Shown piece by piece: positions 38,784 through 43,435 of a stretch of DNA of 43,435 nt. Positions within the stretch are counted from its first letter, which is position 1; each line of letters begins with the position of its first letter. Below the pieces are notes generated by a model, which was not told the origin of the DNA, searched no databases, and was given only the letters and a program-made list of their open reading frames with translations. Origin of the DNA: DATILL01 sp035476575 (GTDB taxonomy: Bacteria; Actinomycetota; Actinomycetes; Mycobacteriales; JACQDL01); contig DATILL010000158.1 in NCBI GenBank assembly GCA_035476575.1, positions 1 to 43,435 of the forward strand, in the 5' to 3' direction. Position numbers and translations under genes: made by a program.

Positions 38784-39649
38784 GGGCCGGGCCGTGCCGT
38801 TACCCGGGTGGGGTCGCGGCGGAGATGGAGCGGGTGGGTCGGGCTCGGGACCGGATCGACGCCGCCTTGGTGGCGGTCGCGGCGGGCGCGTTGGTGTTCA
38901 CCTGCGTGAACGTGACGTTGTTCGCGGTCCAGCACGGCACCCCGGCCTACATCGGGTGGCTTTTGGACCCGCTGGCGTCCGTGGCGCTGTTGGCGGTGCT
39001 CATCGGTGACGGGGTGCTGTCCCGGCACGGGCTGCGGGCCGGGGGATGGGCGACGGCGTTGAAGTTCACCGCCGGGGCGGCCATGTGGGCGATGAACGTG
39101 TGGGCGGCGGTGGCCGCGCGGGACGGCGCCGGGGTGTTGTTGCACTCCGTCGCGCCGGCCCTGGTGATCGGGCTGGCCGAGGCCGCCCCGGCGTACCGGG
39201 TCGGGTTCGCCCGCGTCCTGGACCGGCTGGCCGCCGAGGCCGCCGCTGAGGCGGCCACCGAGGCTGTGGCACGGGCGGTGGTGGTCGAGCCGAACCTTGC
39301 CCCGGACGCCACCCCACCGGCCCTGCCGGTGACCTCGCGGCCTCAGCCGACGGCGTCGGCTCGGCGAAGGGCCGGGGCGACGGTGACGGGTGCGGACCGG
39401 GCGGGGGTGTCCGCTCGTGGCCGTACCGATGAGCAGCTGCGCGCTGAGCTGCGCGCGGCGGTCGCCTCGGGTCGGCTTGGCGGGGCGCCGTCGGCTGAGG
39501 CGATCCGCAGGGTGCTGCGGATCGCCCCGGCCCGTGCCCGGCGGCTCCGTGACGAGCACGCCGCCCCAACCCCGACCCCGATCCACACCCACACGACTGA
39601 CATGACTGACAGGACTGACATCGAGGCTGAGCTTGAGGGGGCCGCGTGA
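38780..39649 (+). CDS. DUF2637 / SpdB-like membrane protein
   Basis: The 289-residue protein has four hydrophobic segments (residues ~35-150) in the DUF2637 pattern, for example LVFTCVNVTLFAVQHGTPAY and AAMWAMNVWAAVAARDG. An Ala-rich linker and a C-terminal helical domain follow (RTDEQLRAELRAAVASGRLG then SAEAIRRVLRIAPARARRLR), which looks like a winged or bi-helical DNA-binding end. Such proteins accompany TraB-type translocases and aid intramycelial spread. The GTG at 38780 overlaps the previous stop; the ATG at 38825 is an alternative. Confidence 0.75.
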   Translation: MRAGPCRYPGGVAAEMERVGRARDRIDAALVAVAAGALVFTCVNVTLFAVQHGTPAYIGWLLDPLASVALLAVLIGDGVLSRHGLRAGGWATALKFTAGAAMWAMNVWAAVAARDGAGVLLHSVAPALVIGLAEAAPAYRVGFARVLDRLAAEAAAEAATEAVARAVVVEPNLAPDATPPALPVTSRPQPTASARRRAGATVTGADRAGVSARGRTDEQLRAELRAAVASGRLGGAPSAEAIRRVLRIAPARARRLRDEHAAPTPTPIHTHTTDMTDRTDIEAELEGAA

Positions 39650-41844
39650 TGAGCACGCCACAGGAGGACCGGCACGAGGACCGGCGCGACGACGGACGCG
39701 AGGGTGCCGGTCGGGTGCCGGGTGCGGAGGTGATCCGGCTCCCGGTCGGGTCGGGTGATGAGGGGATCGAGCTGGCCGGGGCTAGCAGGGTCGAGCTGGC
39801 CGGTGAGGTGTTGGAGGGTGAGATCGTGGCCGAGGCCGGGTGGCGGCCGGGCCGGGCGGTGGAACGGCGGCCGGTGGTCGCGCCGTGGCTGCGGGATGCT
39901 GCCCAGCGGCGGCAGGCGGTCCGGTGGGCCGCCGGGCAGGCCGCTCACCTGGCCTCCTACCACGCGGTGCGTGCTCCGGTGTACGCCGCCCGGCTGGCCG
40001 GGCGCTGCCCACGCGGGCTCGCCCGCGCGGTGGCCGGGTGGTGGCGGTGGGTCCTCGACGCGGAGTCCGCCGGGCTGCGCCGCTCAGCCTCGACCGCGAC
40101 CGACGGTGCCGCGTACCTGGCGTTGGCCCGGCAGCGGGACGCTCGGGTCCGTGCCCGGGTGAAGGTCAGCCTCGGGGTGGCGGTCGGCGGGTCGGCCGGT
40201 GTGGTCCTGGCCTCGATCCTGTGGCCACCGGCGCCGATCCTCGCCTCGATCCTCACCGGGGTCGGCGCCGGGTGCCTCGGCCGCCGCAAGGACCGGCCGA
40301 TCGTGACCCCGGCCCGGCTGACCGGCGAGGCCGCGCCCCGGCTCACCGCCGAGGTGGTGACCCGCGCGTTGGGGTCGCTGGGTATCGCCGAGGTCAACAA
40401 GGCGATCGGGCGGGGTCCGGGGATCACCTTCGCCGCGCCGATCACCCGGGACGGCCCGGGGTGGCGGGCCGATGTGGACCTGCCGTACGGGGTCACGGCG
40501 GCCGACATCATCGCCTGCCGAGCGGAGATGGCCTCGGGGCTGCGCCGGCCGCTGGGCTGCGTGTGGCCGGAGCCGGCGCATGAGGTCCACGCCGGCCGGC
40601 TGGTGCTGTGGGTGGGTGACCGGGACATGTCACAGGCCCGGCCGGCGCCGTGGCCGCTGGGCAAGACCGGCCGGGCCGACCTGTTCGCCCCGGTGCCGTT
40701 CGGGACCGACCCGCGCGGCCGGTGGGTCACCGTCCAGCTCATGTACTCCAACGTTCTCATCGGCGCGATGCCCGGCGCCGGGAAGACCTTCGCGCTGCGG
40801 GTCCTGCTCCTGGCCGCCGCGCTGGACCCGACCGCCGAGCTGAGGATCTTCGAGCTCAAGGGCTCCGGTGACCTGTCCCCGCTGGAGCCGGTCTGCCACC
40901 GCTACGCCTCCGGCCCGGACGACACCACGATCGAGCACACCATGACCACGCTGCGCGAGGTCTACGCCGAGCTTGAACGGCGAGCGAAGACCATCTCCGG
41001 GCTGCCCCGCGAGATCTGCCCGGAGAACAAGGTCACCCGCGAGCTGGCCGACCGGCGCCGCCTCGGCCTGCACCCGCTCGTGGTCGGCATCGATGAGTGC
41101 CAGGAGCTGTTCACCCACCCCGTGCACGGCAAGGAGGCCGGCGAGCTGGCCACCGCCATCATCAAGCGCGGCCGGGCGCTCGGCGTCATCCTCATCCTCG
41201 CCACCCAGCGACCCGACAAGGACTCCCTGCCCACCGGCGTGTCCGCCAACGTCGGCACCCGGTTCTGCCTGCGGGTCATGGGCCAGATCGAGAACGACAT
41301 GATCCTCGGCACCTCGGCGTACAAGAACGGGCTGCGCGCCTCCACCTTCACCCCGAAGGACCGGGGCATCGGCTACCTCGTCGGAGCCGCCGACGAGCCG
41401 GCCATCACCCGCTCCGCCTACCTCGACGCCCCCGCCGCCGAGGCCGTCATCACCCGAGCCCGTGCCCTGCGGGAGCAGGCCGGCACCATCACCGGCCACG
41501 CCGCCGGCCAGACCACCGGGGCCGCCGGGCCGGTGCTGGACGTGCTCGCCGCCGTCGCCGCCACCTTCACCCCGGCCGAGGACCGGCTGTGGACGGAGAC
41601 CATCCTCACCCGGCTGGCCGAGCACCGGCCCGGCGTGTTCACCGAGTGGACCAGCCAACAGCTCGCCGCCGCGCTGAAGGTGCACGGGCTGGCACCCCGG
41701 CAGGTCTGGGCCACCGGCCCAGACGGGCAGCAGGCCAACCGGCGCGGCTACCTGCACGCCGACATCACCGCAGCCCTCACCCGGCACCACGACACCACCA
41801 ACAGCCCAGACGACAGCGCCGAACACGGCCCGATGGCGTCCTGA
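39646..41844 (+). CDS. FtsK/SpoIIIE-type conjugative DNA translocase (TraB/TraSA-like)
   Basis: The 732-residue protein has a hydrophobic pair at about 178-215, then an FtsK-type motor. Walker A is GAMPGAGKTFALRVL (near residue 375) and Walker B is LVVGIDECQELF (near 478). IKRGRALGVILILATQRPDK and SANVGTRFCLRV are further FtsK motifs. In pSAM2-like elements this single protein moves double-stranded DNA between mycelia. Related TraB proteins recognise 8-bp repeats through a C-terminal winged helix; here the last ~110 residues (WTSQQLAAALKVHGLAPRQV) could play that part. GTG 39646 or ATG 39649 may be the start. The FTPAEDRLWTETIL stretch recurs in the small gene at 42054. Confidence 0.92.
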   Translation: MMSTPQEDRHEDRRDDGREGAGRVPGAEVIRLPVGSGDEGIELAGASRVELAGEVLEGEIVAEAGWRPGRAVERRPVVAPWLRDAAQRRQAVRWAAGQAAHLASYHAVRAPVYAARLAGRCPRGLARAVAGWWRWVLDAESAGLRRSASTATDGAAYLALARQRDARVRARVKVSLGVAVGGSAGVVLASILWPPAPILASILTGVGAGCLGRRKDRPIVTPARLTGEAAPRLTAEVVTRALGSLGIAEVNKAIGRGPGITFAAPITRDGPGWRADVDLPYGVTAADIIACRAEMASGLRRPLGCVWPEPAHEVHAGRLVLWVGDRDMSQARPAPWPLGKTGRADLFAPVPFGTDPRGRWVTVQLMYSNVLIGAMPGAGKTFALRVLLLAAALDPTAELRIFELKGSGDLSPLEPVCHRYASGPDDTTIEHTMTTLREVYAELERRAKTISGLPREICPENKVTRELADRRRLGLHPLVVGIDECQELFTHPVHGKEAGELATAIIKRGRALGVILILATQRPDKDSLPTGVSANVGTRFCLRVMGQIENDMILGTSAYKNGLRASTFTPKDRGIGYLVGAADEPAITRSAYLDAPAAEAVITRARALREQAGTITGHAAGQTTGAAGPVLDVLAAVAATFTPAEDRLWTETILTRLAEHRPGVFTEWTSQQLAAALKVHGLAPRQVWATGPDGQQANRRGYLHADITAALTRHHDTTNSPDDSAEHGPMAS

Positions 41845-42053
41845 CCACACCCGGCGGGGTGCTAGCGGCGGCCGGGCCGCTAGCACCCCCGCCCCGCTAG
41901 ACCTAGCACCCCCCGCTAGCGCCCCACACCCCCGCTGACCTGCCCGCTAGCGCTCTAGCACCAACCCGGCACACAGGCACACCCCACGCTCACGCGGCAC
42001 CCCCACGGGTCACCCGCGCGACCCACCACACCCCCGAACAGGAGCCCGGCGCT
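41845..42053. repeat. CTAG-rich region with a 14-bp inverted repeat (possible terminator or origin)
   Basis: GGGGTGCTAGCGGC (41856-41869) is exactly inverted at 41876-41889 around a 6-base loop. It starts 12 bp after the translocase stop and could end transcription. Seven CTAG sites lie within 41862-41958, often as CCGCTAGC, and another follows at 42058. CTAG is rare in such GC-rich DNA, so the cluster looks selected. Its position directly before the replication gene would suit a replication origin or repressor sites. Confidence 0.6.
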
Positions 42054-42284
42054 ATGACTAGCCACCATCCACCCCCCGGCCGCCCGGCGGAACTCGCCGC
42101 GATCGCTGCGGACCTACGCGAGCGCTTCCCCAGCCTTGTAGTGCTGGCCGACGACGCCAGCCGGTTTGCCGGCATGCTCACGCCGGCTGAGGACCGGCTG
42201 TGGTCGGAGACCATCCTCGCCAGTCTGGTCGACTGGCGGGCGGTCGCAGCCCGGCCCGGACGCGGCCAGCAGGTGACGACATGA
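42054..42284 (+). CDS. Small protein sharing a motif with the translocase
   Basis: The 76-residue product contains LTPAEDRLWSETILASL, close to FTPAEDRLWTETILTRL in the C-terminal part of the translocase. AGGAG lies 9 bases before the ATG, which is therefore a fresh start after the CTAG region. The stop overlaps the ATG of the Prim-Pol gene. The function is unknown; it could compete with or bind the same partner as the translocase tail. Confidence 0.6.
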   Translation: MTSHHPPPGRPAELAAIAADLRERFPSLVVLADDASRFAGMLTPAEDRLWSETILASLVDWRAVAARPGRGQQVTT

Positions 42285-43231
42285 CCCCGGCCGGCGAGAA
42301 CACGCTGCTGACCGCAGCGCTCGGCTACGCGGCCCTGGGCTGGCGCGTCTTCCCGCTGCGTCCGGGGGAGAAGCGTCCCGCGTTCCCCGACCACACCGAG
42401 GACAAGTGCACTGGCCGCGACCCCCGTTGCCGGGATGGTCACTCCGGGTGGGAGCCACGCGCCACCACCGACCCCGCCCGGATCGCCCGGTGCTGGGCTG
42501 CCGGCGCCTACAACATCGGGGTGGCGTGCGGCCCGTCCCGACTGGTCGTGGTCGACCTGGACACCCCCGGCCCGGGGGAGAGCCCGCCCGCCCCGTGGGA
42601 CCTGCCCGGTGTCAACGACGGCTCCGACGTGTTCGCGGTCCTCGCCGGGCAGGCCGGGCAGCCCGTCCCGTTCGGCACCCACCTGGTGAAGACCGGCGGG
42701 GGCGGGCTGCACCTGTACTTCGCCGCACCGGCCGCGCCGGAGCTGCGCAACACCGCCGGACGGCTCGGCTGGAAGATCGACACCCGCGCGGCCGGCGGGT
42801 ACGTCGTCGCCGCCGGCTCCGTCGTCGCCGGCCGCCCCTACCAGACCCTCACCGAATGCACCCCGGCCCACCTGCCCGACTGGCTCACCGACCTGCTCGC
42901 CCCCGCACCCGACCCAGACCCGGCCGCCCCGCCGGTCCCCGTTCACCCGGTGCGCCGCTCCGCCTACCTCAGCGCCGCCCTGGCCGGCGAGGCCCGCCGA
43001 GTCCGGCAGGCCCCGGCCGGGCAGCGCAACAACGCCCTCTACATCGCCTCCGTCGCGCTCGGCCAGCTCGTCGCCGGAGGCGCGCTCCCCGAGCCACACG
43101 CCTGGCAGTTCCTCACCGAACTCGCCGGGCCGCACGTCAGCACCGCAGCGTTCACCCCCGGCCAGCGAGACGCCACCATCACCTCCGGCCTGCGCGCCGG
43201 AGCCCGCCGGCCCCGGCAGGTCGCCGCGTGA
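42281..43231 (+). CDS. Bifunctional DNA primase/polymerase (Prim-Pol) replication protein
   Basis: The 316-residue protein has an archaeo-eukaryotic-type primase domain: LGYAALGWRVFPLRPGEKRP, the catalytic VVVDLDTPG with two Asp, GGGGLHLYF with the active His, and WKIDTRAAGGYVVAAGSVV. This family starts replication in one of the known AICE replication types (Prim-Pol, besides RepSA and RepAM). The C-terminal ~80 residues (NNALYIASVALGQLVAGG) form a helical add-on. There is no helicase domain. The ATG overlaps the preceding stop, and the stop overlaps the SLOG gene. Confidence 0.88.
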   Translation: MTPAGENTLLTAALGYAALGWRVFPLRPGEKRPAFPDHTEDKCTGRDPRCRDGHSGWEPRATTDPARIARCWAAGAYNIGVACGPSRLVVVDLDTPGPGESPPAPWDLPGVNDGSDVFAVLAGQAGQPVPFGTHLVKTGGGGLHLYFAAPAAPELRNTAGRLGWKIDTRAAGGYVVAAGSVVAGRPYQTLTECTPAHLPDWLTDLLAPAPDPDPAAPPVPVHPVRRSAYLSAALAGEARRVRQAPAGQRNNALYIASVALGQLVAGGALPEPHAWQFLTELAGPHVSTAAFTPGQRDATITSGLRAGARRPRQVAA

Positions 43232-43435
43232 CCCGCATCCTGCTCACCGGCAGCCGCGCGTGGACCGACGACCTGGCCATCCGCGTGGCCCTGGCCCCAT
43301 ACCGGCACGCCGAGCGCCCCGCCGTCCTGGTCCACGGTGACTGCCGTGGCGCCGACCGGATCGCCGCCGCGACCTGGCGGTGCTGGCGGCTGGCCGACGA
43401 GCCCCACCCCGCCGACTGGGCCACGCACGGCCGCG
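43228..43435 (+). CDS. SLOG-family (DUF2493/YspA-like) protein, 3' end outside window
   Basis: The visible 69 residues begin VTRILLTGSRAWTDDLAIRV and continue VLVHGDCRGADRIAAATWR, the nucleotide-binding pattern of the SLOG (DprA/LOG-like Rossmann) superfamily. Some members are thought to sense or process nucleotides in phage- and plasmid-related conflicts. The GTG overlaps the Prim-Pol stop (GTGA). The gene runs off the right end, so length and partners are unknown. Confidence 0.75.
   Translation, partial: MTRILLTGSRAWTDDLAIRVALAPYRHAERPAVLVHGDCRGADRIAAATWRCWRLADEPHPADWATHGR

Overview
The window is high-GC DNA from an actinomycete. Supporting signs are the dominance of G/C-ending codons, GTG starts, ATGA/GTGA stop-start overlaps, a mycothiol-type DinB/MDMPI protein, a long polyprenyl diphosphate synthase beside complex I genes, a DUF222/13E12 HNH gene and a pSAM2-like integrative element. 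A family such as Micromonosporaceae is possible, but I cannot fix the genus from the sequence.

Left third (1-12.2 kb): the distal part of the main respiratory complex I operon, nuoF (5' end missing) then nuoG-H-I-J-K-L-M-N, almost all joined by 4-base stop/start overlaps. A trans-polyprenyl diphosphate synthase (probably for the menaquinone side chain) follows 10 bp later, and then a HIT protein. From 12.6 to 21.3 kb lies a mixed chromosomal stretch: a DUF4188 protein, an MDMPI-like protein, a DUF222-HNH endonuclease and an IS1380 transposase relic bracketed by two diverged copies of a ~90-bp repeat, a cupredoxin lipoprotein, an ECF sigma factor with its zinc-binding anti-sigma factor, a Sel1-repeat protein and a membrane-anchored HExxH metallopeptidase-like protein. 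About 1 kb of decayed or repeat-rich DNA follows.

Middle (21.3-31.5 kb): a second set of complex I genes, nuoA2-[mobA-like, reversed]-B2-C2-H2-I2-J2-K2-L2-M2-N2. It lacks exactly the block D-E-F-G. It would encode a full membrane arm plus B, C and I, without the NADH-oxidising module and without NuoD. Odd features are a probable pair of leaderless divergent promoters between mobA and nuoB2, a tandem 50-bp repeat with palindromic cores between H2 and I2, and an in-frame (GGGGCT)8 repeat in nuoN2. HtpX, RmlA and YajQ genes follow.

Right quarter (34.0-43.4 kb): a tRNA-Tyr gene, then a 7-repeat CRISPR array with no cas gene in view. The array sits between two ~150-bp direct repeats rich in the octamer GTGGGACA. 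After it comes the body of an actinomycete integrative and conjugative element (AICE): GNAT and GntR genes on the minus strand, then an overlapping plus-strand run of small proteins, Spd-like membrane proteins, an FtsK/TraB-type DNA translocase, a CTAG-rich inverted-repeat region, a Prim-Pol replication protein and the start of a SLOG-family protein. The integrase and far end of the element are beyond the window. The CRISPR array probably lies inside the element or at its edge, and this is the observation I would follow up first.
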